Assembly (NCBI GenBank): GCA_948567375.1
Contig: OX419759.1
Coordinates: forward strand, 40,091,493 to 40,155,492
Direction: 5' to 3'
Source of the DNA: Lunularia cruciata
Lineage: Eukaryota; Streptophyta; Marchantiopsida; Lunulariales; Lunulariaceae
Length of the DNA stretch: 64,000 bases
Shown here piece after piece: positions 12,244-24,793 of this stretch. The notes beneath the pieces are model-generated. The model did not search any database, was not told the DNA's origin, and was given only the letters and a program-made list of their open reading frames with translations. Each line of letters starts with the position of its first letter. The first letter of the stretch is position 1. The position numbers and the translations under genes are program-made.

Positions 12244-15200
12244 TCTAACTTCAATTCCATATTAGCATTCAATTCATACAAACATACGAATAATCATAAA
12301 GACATAATTAGAATGAGGTGTTTGTTACTCTTCACAAAAAGATCATCCTTTATTGAAGGGACATGAACACCACCATATGCACAAAAATTGGTCTTGTAAG
12401 ATAAGATGGGATAACTTGATTTGTCAATATATTTGAATCCAAAACAAAATTGGGAACTCTTATCAAGTTCCTAGTAAATCCTTTCTTAAATCTTGGAGAA
12501 TCTTGTTCAAGATTCTAAAAGGATTGTGAAATTGAATCCTAGATATTGAGATATAAAGCTTCTTGAAGCCTTGTGGGTCTAATACAAAATATAAAGGCCA
12601 ACATTGGGATACATAACATTTAAAATTCATTGATAAGAAATCATCTAGCCAATCAAACAATGAAACAATGAAATATAAAGCTCGTAAGACCCAAAGAGTC
12701 AAAAGGCTAAAAACACAATACAAAAAACATGAAATGTGAGCCTAGGTAAGAGCCTGGGGCATCTGACCAATCTTTAACAAATTGGTCTAATGTAAAATAA
12801 TCTTGATCATATACTTATACCAATCAAATTCTTAGTATGTTCTCCAAAGGTACTCATTGGTCATCAAAGACTCTCCACATCTCCCAAAGGAAGCATTGAG
12901 GATTGAAGTTGCCATCTACATCTTTTAGACTGAATTCATGCATTACATAACCATTACATGAAGTAGTTTAAGTGGAGGGTTTCCCATATAGCTAATCTTT
13001 ACTTTATGGAAGAAGATTATGTCTTCCATTTTAGTGTTAGAGTTTTGCAATTCCCTAAAACTTTTGACATAATTGAATCATGCCTTTATATTATACATAA
13101 AAATTTATGATAATTGTATTATCCTACTCAAAGATCTATTAGACAGCTCTAATCTGAAATGAATAATGAGATTAAGTGTTTTTTTATACAATCCTCAATC
13201 TATATTGAAAAGATCCAATATAGATAAGATCAAGACAAATCTATTTCCAGAATATCACACTTAGATAGCTCCTAAGGAGACCTCCATGTTTATAGTTAAG
13301 GAACTTGAATTAAAAAAATGCAACTGCATAGAAAACAAGAAGGATGGGAAGACCGCATCAATCCATACAAGGGTGAGACAAAAGAAGTAAAGAGAGGCTA
13401 AGCCCCAATAGTATTGATATGAGAAATCTGATAATAAGAAACTTGAATTTGGGATTGTTGAGCCTAAGAAATTTAGATTTTAGAGGTTCAAGTTTGGAAG
13501 CTTTGAACTCAAGAGCTTTAGATTCAAGAACCTCAATTTAGGACCTTCATAATTGAGAAGCATGCATGTGGGATCTACTTACTGTTAGGAATGAAAGTTT
13601 GCAATATGGAAAACAAGATCAATCATTGCATAACAAGGAAAAACATACATAGAGATTTTTACGTGGTTTAGCCAAGAATCTGCCTATATCCATAATTATA
13701 CTAATTTTGACATTAAGATACTCTATCACACTTGTTACAATGTGTCAACCTGTTCGTATAAGCTCTCACCAAAATTTCTTTTCTTCTAGAGTGCTGCCCT
13801 TTGCACCCCTTGCTTGCTGACTTGGAACCCAACTGGGAGCTCTGCTCCCATACCCCCACCCTAGATCACATTTGCAAAGCCTATTAGAAGGATCATGAAC
13901 TAAAGACTCCAATTAGACTCCACATTCAACACTTACTCAAAGAACCTCCTTTGGAACTTCACACTTGAAGCTACATGCTCAAGAGCTTCATAAGCAAGAG
14001 CTTCTTTTTAAGTGGATTCAAACTTGAATACCTTTTTGCTTGAGATTTTGAACAAGGATAAAGCTTGCGTTGAAACCTCCAACTCAAAGTTATAAACACA
14101 CCATATTCCCTATACTACAAAAATTCTTATTTTTTTATCAACAAGCAATCATTGAATTTCTCAAGAAAGCTACTCAACAAAGTTTTATTGATATGTACAT
14201 TGACTTTCTAAAAAACATTCATTCAACAAGAAGACTCTCTCACCCTAATCTCATTTCTTCTACTTGTAAGCAACCATTGTAGGATAACTTTATTTGGAGG
14301 TCCACCATCTTCAAATCATAATTATGCAATTGTCTTTGTATCCTTAGCACACATCAGTCTGCATTTTTCAATCATATTAGGAAGAAAGTAGCAATAATCT
14401 TGACACTTCAATAAAATAGAAAAAGATAGCAAAAATTGCAATCTTAGTGGTCAAGCTTCCTCCTTATTATGAGCTATGGAAATTCCTTGAATTGATTCAA
14501 AATAGGCTGAATCTTTAAGTTGTGGACATTCAAAAATCCAACAACTTCAATTTCTACCTATGAATAACCTTTTTCATCTTGGAAATTTTTCTCTTCTATG
14601 GAGACATAGACTAAAGCAACAACCACATATATAAGAAACAAGATGTAGTATCATCAATTCAATATGTGGGTTTAGAAACTCAACATCAAATATTTGCCAA
14701 GTTAAGGTTTTCTTCTTCTACATTGATAAGTTAAATCTACTTTTGAGATCCATAATTTTTACTTGTGGCACAAAGTACATAGAGCTCAATTTTTTCTTGG
14801 AAAGACATATAATACTAGTAACATGAGCAATTTGTTTAAGAATATTTGTAGTGCATTTTTTGATTTGGTTATGAGATGGAAGGAGTATGCTTGAACTTCT
14901 TCAATTATTAGATGTCATAACATCAATATAACTACTTAAAAATAGGTAGCACAAACTAAAGATAATATATCTTACTTATATTTTCCCTTAATTTTGTACA
15001 TATCACAAAAGTCAACATACATCCTCAAGAAGTACAAGTGCAATAAGACAAAACACAACCTATGTTACACACACCAAAGATACAAAAGTTCCATAAACAC
15101 TACTTGGAAACTCTCTCTAAGCAAAATTGGTCAACATGCATTCCACCAATGCCCACTTGAACTTCTTTTGATCACAAGTGCATGTTCATAAAGAAGAATG

Positions 15201-16879
15201 TACTAAGAATAATAACCATTTGAACTTCTTTTAATCATGGTTAGATGTTGATAGAGAAAAATGGGCTTAGAAACTTTTATTTCTCATAGGCTTAGGAAAT
15301 ACTACTTATTTCCAAAAAGAGCAAGAAACAAGAATACCAATAGCACCACATTAATACCTACCTCAACTACCACCAGTTCAAAGAAGAAGGCTTGCCAAGG
15401 CCAAAAATAGAGAATTTGAGGATAAATCCTTAGAAGAACAAGAAATCATAAGTCAATCACAAGAGAACCAAGTAGTTATTGTTGTCATACAATCAATAGC
15501 AATAGTCAACAACCCAATTAGAAAAATTATGTGAAAAATCATATCCAAGTCATTTTTGGATAGGACCCTTACCTCCTATTGTATAGTCTCCAACCAAGTT
15601 GTAGGATTCATGAAAAGAAATGTTCAAATAATAGTAGAAAAACTTAGGAAAAACCAAATTATAGTAGTTTTGATAAGAAAAAAGTCAAGTCCACAAACAT
15701 ATAGTAAACAAAGTGATTAGACACAAAAAGAAGTTTCACTAACTAGTTCTATACTAGTGCTTGTTTAACATATCAAGCAAAAACTAATCCATAAAGAGGT
15801 TAAAGTCACCACAAAGGTGCACTATTGAAAGGGACACAAGAAAAGTAAAATCATATATAATAAGTCATTCAGACCTTGAAAGTGATGATTCAATCTAAAT
15901 GTGTTAACCCATTGTTAATAGCTAAGTTGTGATCTTTGCTAGAAACACATATTCTACCTTTCCCTAACAGCATGTCTTTGTGACAACCCAATGTTAATGA
16001 GCAAGTAGTTTAAATAGTAAGAACCTATTGTTCCCTCAAGGATTTGGGTTGGGAATGACTAGAAATGAAAGAAATATGTCATTGCTCATAGTTCATTTAT
16101 TGTTTCTTACTCAAGAACTTGGTATAAAAGACTCCTAGAAGAAGGTAGTATCACCACCTGTGGTACACTACAAAAAAAGAAAACTAAGCCACATTCATGA
16201 TTACTAAATCCAGTAAGATTGCATAAAGTGAAGGTTCACTTTGGCCCAAAATCCATTTTGCTGCAAAGACTACAAATAATAGGTCATATACTAGCCAAAA
16301 GGCACAATGTCAACAGAGTCCACTATGGTAAAATGCTTGTGATTTTTGATTCTATGGTATTTGTAGTGCTCTTAACCAAATATTTTCCTCTTTTGCACTT
16401 GTTTTCTCCTTCAGATCCTCATAAATCCAACACCTTGATCACGTGAAAATTCCCACACTTTGTGTGCAAAAATTTGTGCTCTTATTGCAAAATTCCTCAC
16501 CTCTATTCATGCACAAACATCCACCAAACATCCAAGACAAAATGACAACAGACTGTGAAGAATAGACTTTGCTTGACAACCAAAGTGCAAAGCTCTAGTT
16601 GCATACCAAGTTGTGTAAAAAAATGAACACTAAAATTATCAAGCCAAAGCCTTATATAGAATTTCTTGCTTCTACTTTGCCCTGAAGGGTCTCAATGGCT
16701 AAGAGGGTTCCTTGCCTATCCTTATTACTCCATCATCAATACTTAAAATTCTAATCCTAATCTTAACTTGATCTTACAACCTAATTCAAGCTTTTGATAT
16801 GTTTTAAGGAAGTTGTTTGCTTTTTCCTTAAAGTTACTATTTGAACTATAAATTCCTCCCAAAGTTACATCTCCAAAGT
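12244..16879. other. AT-rich sequence, mostly unassigned
   Basis: No coherent gene is visible. One possible LTR fragment starts TGTTAGGAATG at 13583 and is followed by ACGTGGTTTAGCCAAGA at 13661, a combination common in plant Ty1/copia LTRs. I could not find its end or a partner. The remainder is stop-rich on both strands. Confidence 0.35.
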
Positions 16880-17970
16880 GGTACTCATTCAGGAAGGCGG
16901 CATGACCTCAAAATCATTCTCCTTGGAAACAACCTATACGGCCAAAGTTCTTTTGGCTTCCTTCTATCTTAAAAGGTACAAGGAACTTTTATTGGTGAAG
17001 TCCGTCACAATACCAAAGTCATTTATCTAGAAATATTTACAATCACAAAGGTTTTCCTCTAAGTTAATTTGAATTACACTTATTCTAAATGATGATCAGT
17101 TGGAGTACTCCAAAAACTTATATACATGACCAAAGGCATTCCTCTTGATATTGAGGTGCAAGGCCAAAGTCCTTTGTTAAACTTGGCAAAGGGGCTAAGG
17201 TACTCATTCAACTCCTGAATCATAGTTACTAAGGTATCTTCCTCATAAGTAGTGGCTTTGGCTAGGTATGTAACTTTGCCTCAAAGTATGTAAAACCACT
17301 CTTTGGTCCACTCTAGGTCATCAGTGATATGAGTAAGGTAAGTATTATAGACTTTTGTGAACTTCCTAATTGAGTGTTCCTTTAAGCAAACTGCTTATTG
17401 GTTCATGCACTCCTCCTTGTAGGTCTTCGCCTCCAACCATTCATCATGTAACTTTAATTTATGTATCTTGGTTTTTAGTGCGCTTCCTTCAACCTTTTCT
17501 TTGAGCATAGCCACAACCTGATCTTGCTCTTCCTCCAATTGCTAGACTGCCTTCATCTTTTTGTCCTCTTGGTGCAAGTTTGGGATGTCTACCTCCTTCT
17601 TGACTTCTTCCAACATTTAGGAGAAATCTGATTCTTGATCAACCTTCTCTTTCTTGAGTTCCTCCTCCATCTACTCCAACTTCATGTCAACTTACTTGTG
17701 GTATTTGGCCCTTTGCAAATCAAGAGTAACTAGTTTCACCTTAGTATTCCCTAATTTAAAGCAAATGATAACCAGTTCTTTGTATCTAGCTTGAAGCTTG
17801 TCCTTGTACTTCAGCTCTATTTCCTTATTCTTCATCCTTAACCTCCTTAGCTCTAGTGGCACTCATCCCACTTCTCGCTCTTGCTCCTATTGATTTGCAA
17901 CAAAGGAGACATTATTTCTATGCTCCTTATGAAGTTCTTGAGTAAGGTTGCTCACCATCTTTGATTTCAT
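16880..17970 (-). pseudogene. antisense coiled-coil pseudogene, retroelement-like
   Basis: The minus strand from 17970 (MKSKMVSNLTQELHKEH) reads for over 350 codons as a charged heptad-rich protein, with stretches such as LRRLRMKNKEIELKYKDKL, KKEKVDQESD and EEVKKEVDIPN. A non-coiled tail includes HITDDLEWTKEWFY near 17310. Frame continuity despite stops argues for a former gene. Proteins of this style occur beside gag in some plant gypsy elements, but I do not recognise the family. It is not obviously the same protein as the A-family ORF. No termini were found. Confidence 0.4.
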
Positions 17971-18289
17971 TTTTTTTAGGTTGGCAAACTAATAAGTATT
18001 TGCTTACCCTTTTCTTTGTTGGCCTTCTTTGTGTTCAACTCCTTGTGCATCCATCTGATCAACATTGTGTAGTTAGTTATCTTTGGGCATTCCTCCTTCA
18101 ATATCAAGTTAGAAGGAGCTCCATAAGTTGTAGTATTGAGCCAATCAATTTAGCATGTGACCCTATCTAACTTAAACATGGGCCCTTATTAATTTTTGGC
18201 ATAATCAAGTTAGACAAATGAACTTTTAGGAGTTGAAAATCCCTTCGAGTTTAGCCCTTGTGACAAGATTGTCTAATTTTTCCTGCAAT

Positions 18290-19506
18290 CTATGTTCTTT
18301 AGGAACAAGAGCCAAATACTCTTGAGAAGATATTATGTAACATTGAGTTGGTTGATGCTATAGAAGAAAAACGTACCACTCTACAAAACCATTAGACTTA
18401 AGAGCTGATGGACCTACCTATTGGTAAGAAAGAGATTTAGTGCAAGTGGGTGTTCAAGATCAAGTGCAACTCTAATTGCATTGTATCTAGATGTAAGGCC
18501 ATGATTTTAGCCAAGGGTTATGTATATAAGCATGGAGTAGACTACAAAGAGGCATTTAGTCCAATTGCAAGGATGGCAACCATTTGAGTTGACTATAAAA
18601 AGAAGTTGGGAAATGTATCATATGGACTTCAAGATTGAATTTCTCAATGGCAATCTTGATGAAGAAGTCTACATGCAACATCAATCAAAGTATGAAGATT
18701 CAAAGTTTCCTTTTTGAGTTTCTAAATTGAAGAAAGCCCTTTACAAATTGAAGCAAGTACCAAGAGCATGGTATGAAATTTTAATCTTGATTTGGAATCT
18801 CTTGGGTTTGTAGCTTTTAGCTTTTGACTCTACCTTATACTCTTTGAGAATATAATCTTAGATTGCACTTATTGCCATCTATGTCAATGACGTGATCATC
18901 ATTGATGATTATAGGGAGCTTATTTCCCATATTAAGAATTTGCTTGAAGTTTAAGAAGCAAGATTTAAGAGAACTTAAGTATTTCCTTGTTGTGGAGGTT
19001 GTTGGAAATGTGAAGGATATATATCTTTTTTAGTGTCAACATGTTGTGAACATGCTTGAGAACTTTGGCATGGTGAATTGAAAATAATAAAAATCTGTAG
19101 CTTGACCTATGAGGCATACACTAGAACTAGATAAGTTAGGATATTCTTCTTGAGCAAGGTCTAAAGCTAAGCATTGATGATGGTGAGCTCTTAGATGATC
19201 CTCATATGTACAGATAAATATTAGCAAGTATCATCTATTTAACTATTACTAAGCTATATTTAAGCTATGTGGTTGGACTAGTTAGTCAATTCATGCAATC
19301 ACCACAATGACCCTACTTAAGGTAGTCAAGTGGATTCTTTGGTATGTAAGGGTCTAAGTTCAATTTGGACTTCATTATAGATATGTTGGTACCTTGATTT
19401 TAACATAGATATGTAGATTTTGATTTTTGAAGGAGTACCCAAGATAGGAGATCTATTTTGGGGCTATAATTTTGTGGATTTAATAGCATTGTAGTAAGCT
19501 AGCTTT
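18290..19506 (+). pseudogene. Ty1/copia reverse transcriptase, left part of element F
   Basis: Across stops and small indels the + strand reads a copia reverse transcriptase. It has a LVDLPIGKKEI-like stretch near 18400 and CKWVFKIKCNSNC near 18450, then KAMILAKGYVYKHGVDYKEAF near 18500. The FLNGNLDEEVYM motif is near 18640, KKALYKLKQVPRAWYE near 18735, and the catalytic YVND (usual YVDD) near 18880. LKYFLVVEV follows near 18975 and a VATPM-like block near 19100. The start of the RNase H region follows to 19506. There element D cuts the frame, and the RNase H continues at 62763. This places the whole D nest inside one dead copia element. Confidence 0.75.
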
Positions 19507-19955
19507 TGTCACACCATTTGTAGTGTCGCATCTAGATTGCTCAAACACTAAAAGTGCAGTGATAGTAGTTAGAGTTATTTCAGCAGTTCCTCAGAGACTA
19601 CTTTCTGACGGTCAAATTTTGTGTTTTGGGTACTGACTTCACGGTGGGGCCCACCGTCACTTTGCACAGTTTGCACCGTCAAGTGTGCCATCAGCAGGAC
19701 CATTAGGTTTTCAGACCTAGCTCAAGTCCAGGGGTATACTTTCAAAGTGTAGCTCCAAAGAGCTCACTTCTTTGATGTTGAGCCTTTGAGTTCCTTGCTA
19801 TGGTGGACAGAAGCCGGCAAGCATCACCTGGATTCTCTTAGCTAGAGTGGGTGTGGCTTGTCTATAATCAGTGCACAGTTGTTGATAGTTTATAGAGTGA
19901 CAGATCAAGTATTGATATGAGTAGAGTAGATTCAAGAGTTGTAAACAATCTGATT
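19507..19955 (+). repeat. D 5' LTR body
   Basis: The 449-bp body runs from TGTCACACC to CAATCTGATT. It is clearly similar to both C LTR bodies (448 bp each, opposite strand) and to the split 3' body of D. It contains a TATA-like GGTATACTTT at 19733-19742. Unlike the 3' end, it is not followed by the 107-bp repeat seen after the 3' body; the leader starts at once with ACATCAGAGAAGTGAA. Confidence 0.8.
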
Positions 19956-19971
19956 ACATCAGAGAAGTGAA
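19956..19971 (+). promoter_or_regulatory. putative self-complementary primer-binding site of D
   Basis: ACATCAGAGAAGTGAA lies directly after the LTR body, where the primer-binding site should be. It is complementary at 15 of 16 positions (one wobble) to CTCACTTCTTTGATGT at 19763-19778. That site begins 28 nt after the TATA-like motif at 19735, that is, near the expected RNA 5' end. A partial likeness to the usual tRNA site (ATCAGAG) is the alternative reading. The function is inferred. Confidence 0.45.
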
Positions 19972-21386
19972 ATCGGGGGAATCGAGTGCTGAAACTTTGA
20001 GTGTTGGTGGTATCTCCAAGCTTGGTGGATCTTTGGTAGCTCGATTGAAGTTCAGTTTTTCCTTGGTGTGCAGAAGCTCATTGCTTGATGGAGATTTGGT
20101 AGTAAGGCATATGGTGTGAGGAAGTGTTGGCCAATTTTTGAGCACAGAGTGAACAAATTTTGAGCATTGGTTGTGATTTTGAGCTCAAGAGGTGAAGGCA
20201 AGACCAATTTGTTGTGCGTTGGGCTCAGAAAGTCAAATTGAAAGTGGAGTTGTGAAGCTATTCTTGTGAATTTGTGATTTGGAGAAACTTGTGTTTTCAA
20301 TCTGGCTCGAGTGAAGAGTTAACGGGGGATTTGGCGGTCAGCCAACTTTAGGGTTTATGTTAGATTTTATGTCAGATTTTACATCAAATTTTGGATGGAT
20401 TTTACATCAGATATTGGCCAGATTTGGAGGAGTTTTGCTTGTTTGGAGGACTTTCACAAGTTTGGAAGAGTTTTGCCAAATTTTGGAGGAAGTTAGAAGT
20501 GGCAAGAAGAAATGCCTCATTTGGGCGTTTAGAGGCTTTGAGGCATAGGGCTGTGGGCTATGGAGGCCTAGAAGGGCCAACAAGCCAGCTTGTTGGCGTG
20601 AGGCTAGCTAGTTTACAATAGATCTTGGTCATTGGTTAGCAAAATCTGCCCACCTTGCTAGATTGTATGCAACAAGGTTTGACCCCTAGATCTCTTGTTC
20701 CTAGACTTGTGCTCTAGCAAACTGGTCCACCCTCACTTGTTGATCTAGTGACTGTGCCACTGTTATCTATACACATGTAGCTTTTGCTAGGAGAGGCAAT
20801 TTGATCCCATTCTTGGTGATCCTGGTAGCTTAGGACTTAGATACAAACTTCTCTTATGTCAAATGCCAAATGGTGGCAGAGTCAATCCCGTGTTGTTTTA
20901 TGAGATGGAGGGTTTTTGTTTAGATTTCTTGTGATTGGACCCACTCCATTATTTGCTTCCTATTTGTGCACCATGTTTGTATGAGGTGCCTTGAATTTTG
21001 ACATTGGTGCTTTGGTGTGCTCTCGGTAGTGAGGTTGGAGTGATGACCAATCAAACTATCTTTGTTTCTCTCCGGTGAGGTAGGAAGTGATGACTTGTAG
21101 ATCATGAGAGTACGTGTTGTGATGGCAGGTTACAGATTGCCCTTCCTCCTAGTATTGTTATCTCAATTAGAGTTACATTAGTGGGTGGTGCTTAGTTGGT
21201 ATTGGTACTTGGTAAGGTACTTGCGGTTATGATTTGTAGTTGCAGTTTGTGGTTCCGGTTTGCGGTTGCAATTGTGGCTACTTTGTCACGAGTGAGTTTG
21301 TTGGGGATTCTAGAGGAGTTAGCCTTGCAATATGTAGTGGGTTTACTCGAAGTGGCACTCGGTATCAGCCTGTATCTTAGGTCCCA
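19972..21386. other. D leader, non-coding
   Basis: This 1.4-kb stretch between LTR and gag has a close counterpart in C (about 51908-53343, opposite strand), so it is family leader sequence. It has no long open frame. The region around 20340-20560 carries short repeats of the type TTTTACATCAGAT and GGAGGAGTTTTGC. Confidence 0.6.
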
Positions 21387-22860
21387 ATGAGAGAGGAGAT
21401 TGACTCTGAGTTGGAGTTTGACACAAGAGTTGATTCAATTGAGAGTGCACTTGGTGGGTCCGCACTGTTGTTATGGGACATGGACAAGATTTATGGGGCC
21501 TCCAAAGGCCCTAGGCATTACTTTGGTACAATGGGTACCATTGAGTTGGATGAATTCATCCAAGAGTTTGATAGTTGGTGTGATCTAAAGCAGAGGTGGA
21601 ACCCAACTTTGTTCACACCTTTCATGGTATGGAAGAGGTTGTTTTAGCATCTGGAGGGTCCACCAATGGATGACTACCATAATTTTAGGAGAGTTCATTT
21701 GGAGGAGATTGAGTTATGGAGATAGTGCTACTACGAGTGGAGGTACCAATGCATGAGGTTGTGTGGTACCAAGGTTTAACCCCATGGTAGAGTTCTTCCA
21801 GTGTTTGAGGCAGAACTACCAGGGAGTGCAGATTGACAAGCTGAGGAGCTTGTAGGAGTTCCAGCGGAAGGCTAGAGAGAGCTTACATGAGGCATATACT
21901 TGCATGAGGTGGCTAATCAGTTTCACTTAGGGAGTTACTGAGGCCCAGGCAATCCAGTTTTGGTATGGGATACTAGACAAGGGGTTGCGATGTAGATTTC
22001 GTGATGCTATGTTGTTACAGGTTACTTTGCCTACTTTGGCAATGTTCTTTGGTTTGGCTGAGCATATTGAGCTCAACATGGTGGAGGAGAGAGTGGTGAC
22101 ATTTGGATTTGGTAGGGAGACCTCATCCACGGCTGTGACTTCTTCTAGAGTGCAATAGAGTGTACCACACCCAATTGGTTTTTGAGGACAAGGTGGACAG
22201 CCTAGATCCTATTGAGCGAGTGGAGGGCCTAGTGGAGTTAGACCCTTACCTTCATTTTTGGGTCAGCAGTAGCCAGTGAGTGGTGGTGTTGCTTGTTGGA
22301 CTCGTGGTGGACCTCACCATTGGATTGAGTGTACTCAAGGCAGTGGACCTGATACCTCGGGTGCATCATAGCCAACACAAAGGCAATGTGAGCATTGCCA
22401 CTGATTTGGTCATACTAGTGACAGATGTGTTGACCTACACCCGGAGTTACGGAGTGGTAGGGCTGCTATGCTAGGTAGTAGAGGAGTTTCAGTTCACAGA
22501 GGATGAGGTGGTAAAGGATCTACACTTGGTAGGAGTGTAGTACCTGCCCTTACTTCTAATACAACTATGGCTACTTGGATTGAGCAATTGGAGCAGAGAT
22601 TGGCTAGTATGGCTATTGCTCAGAGGAGATCAGATTGTTTTTGGCCAATGACATGTTTGCATTGAGAATTGACTCAGCCCTAGTGTTCCAGTTGGCTATC
22701 ATGCTATGTGAGAGTAGGGATGATGTGGTTCTTACTACTAGAGCAGAGGTGGTTACTAGTAGAGCTGACTTGGTTGAGGAGCATGGATCCGTTCAGCGAC
22801 CAGTGGTTTATGGTAGGCAATAATGACTAGACTGGAGGAGTTGCCAACTAGACCGGCCTT
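21387..22860 (+). pseudogene. D gag, 5' copy (broken)
   Basis: The ATG at 21387 starts MREEIDSELEFD, also visible in C, where the first codon has become GTG. Gag homology continues through DEFIQEFDSWCDL, EELVGVPAEG-like decayed blocks and the two zinc knuckles. These read CWTRGGPHHWIEC (second Cys lost) and CEHCH-stop-FGHTSDRC around 22290-22430. A deletion of a few hundred bases after QRRSD (about 22635) removes the gag-protease linker found in C. Many TAG stops replace Gln or Trp codons of C. It is non-functional. Confidence 0.75.
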
Positions 22861-23367
22861 TGAGAGAGAACGATTCACACCTAGTGGATAACCAGAGGGG
22901 GATTTTTAGTTTGGTGGGACCTTCAAGGAAGGTCTATACACCTCAAAGAGTGTTGTTAGACTTTGGTGCGAAGCCTTATGTTGGAGAAGGCTGCAATTGT
23001 CGGTCTGGAGTTGAAGAAGACCGATGTGGAGAGGTGTCCATTTCAGATCTAGACATCTCTACGTGGTGGTTTGACATAGTACATCACACATGGGGAGACT
23101 ATTGTCTAGGTTCAGCCTGGTCATCCAATTGATAGCTTGGTGGTGAGAGCCCAAGCTATTGCGACAATAGCTGAGTCATATGATGTGCTAGTTGGGGGAG
23201 CAGTGTTATACCCCATGGGTTTCAGCATTGACTATTGGGAGGAGACAACCTCCTATAGACCAGGTTGGCAGTTTGGTGAGGGACAAGTATGTTGCCTACT
23301 AGTACGCTTCAGTAGTGGTAGTCTTGGGTCACTACAGTCCGGGACCATGGCAGCATCAATGGTTTAA
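22861..23367 (+). pseudogene. D aspartic protease, 5' copy (broken)
   Basis: The block VYTPQRVLLDFGAKP (about 22940-22980) corresponds to the DSGA active site of C, here D-F-G-A. The SYDVLVGGAVLYPMGFSID stretch (about 23175-23235) and YRPGW (about 23260) close the domain as in C. A frameshift follows the active site. At the protease-methyltransferase junction this copy keeps CAG (SLQSGTMAAS, about 23335) where C and the other D copy have TAG. The protease is dead, because the catalytic Ser position is Phe. Confidence 0.65.
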
Positions 23368-24793
23368 GTGGTGCAGTTACTTGGCCTGGTGGCTTGTTGG
23401 AGGGGAATGCCCATGCAAAGGATACTCCAATACCAGAGGAGATTACTCGAATATGGAGTACGAGTGGGATTGTTCTATCCACCTTGGATGTTCCATTGTG
23501 GAGTTCAGAGGAGGCATTACAACAACATGCAGATTAGTTGGTGCAATAGGCTTAGAGTGGAGCCTTTGTACCATTGGTAGATGAGTGTGAGTATGAGCCT
23601 CCAAATTTGATTACTTTGACACCTTTGGATACCACACTCATTGCTTGGTAGTATCCAATGGAGGAGATATGTCTATTGGAATTGTTCGGTGGGATTAACA
23701 CCAAACTAGCTGCGGTATTACAGGCAGGTATACAAGTATAGAGGTACTTGTATGTAGAGAGAGATGAGACTGCTAGGCGAGTCTCTCTACATCATGTGGC
23801 ACACTTAGCCTATCGGTATCTAGAGTTATTATTGATGTCAACAGTCAGAGGTTACCATAAAGCCCTATGAACAGACATTTCCTTATTGGGGGCACATGAT
23901 CTGGAGAGACATGGGCCTATTCACTTGGTGATTTTTGAATGGCCATGTGAGGGACATACACGTGCAGGCCACAGATTGGGTCTTTAGGATCCTTCTTCTA
24001 GTGTGTTTGGGGAGATATTAAGGATACTATGACATCTCTAAGTTCATTAGTCCATTTCTCCAAGTTACCTTTTGGAGAACGTTCCTTTGATGGGTGATTC
24101 TTGTACTAGAGTGGTGGCGAGTACACATCAGGTCCATTCTTGGATGGGATCTACTGTATTGTTAGATGCAACCAGAGTGGGATCACGGGCTCATCATCTT
24201 TGTCTTTGGTGGATGAACCTCTTACCCAGAGAGGTTCTACATCGTGCTTATGATAGGATTCAACAACTTGACCACATCCTTGTTGATGATATCTTGGTTC
24301 TTGGGTGTCAGTCTTAGACAATGGTAGTGGCTGATAGGTCACCTATGGCAGTGGTGAACCTAGTTGGACAGCTTAGAGCCGCATTTCCTACATTCATGAG
24401 TTTCCCAAGCTCTCATGCTTTTCGAGAGGGAGGACCTAGACTTGTTTGGGACTCACAGTTATAGCAATTGGTGGAGCCCAACACTGATGAGAGAGAGCGG
24501 ATGATGGGTTTTTGCACCTGTATTACCATTGTTCCAGCAGTGTAAGAGGCATCCAAGCATTAGGTCAAGCTATGGACCTGAACTGTTTGACCTAGATTGT
24601 GAGCCTTGGCTTAGCAGAGCAGCATAGGATGCACTTAATAGGCATCACCACTTGGACACTTGTGAGCCTTATGCATATGGAGACAATTCAGGCACATGAT
24701 GGGGGCAATGGACCGAGTGGGCATGGTATTCTTGGGACACAGCCAGTAGCTACTAGGGAGAGTGGTCTACTTGGAGTCCATCCATGTGAGCAT
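23345..24793 (+). pseudogene. D DNMT3-like cytosine methyltransferase (broken)
   Basis: C5-methyltransferase motifs appear in linear order. Motif I LLELFGGINTKLAAV is near 23680 (C has STGL), and RYLYVERDETARRV follows near 23745. Motif IV has decayed to EWPCEGHTRAG (about 23938; C has GWPCQGHTRAG). Motif VI is LLENVPLMGDSC near 24070, a motif VIII-like SRAHHLCLWWMNL lies near 24185, and a DERERMMGF block near 24495 leads toward motif X. The catalytic Pro-Cys pair remains but the neighbouring Gly and Gln are altered. Stops and frameshifts are frequent. Element G cuts the linker to RT at 24794. This copy preserves the unpatched stretch between motifs IV and VI that is scrambled in C. Confidence 0.75.

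Noticed and set aside
13583-14300. Full copia element starting at TGTTAGGAATG
   Set aside because: Only a short LTR-like start was visible; no end, partner LTR or coding region could be tied to it.
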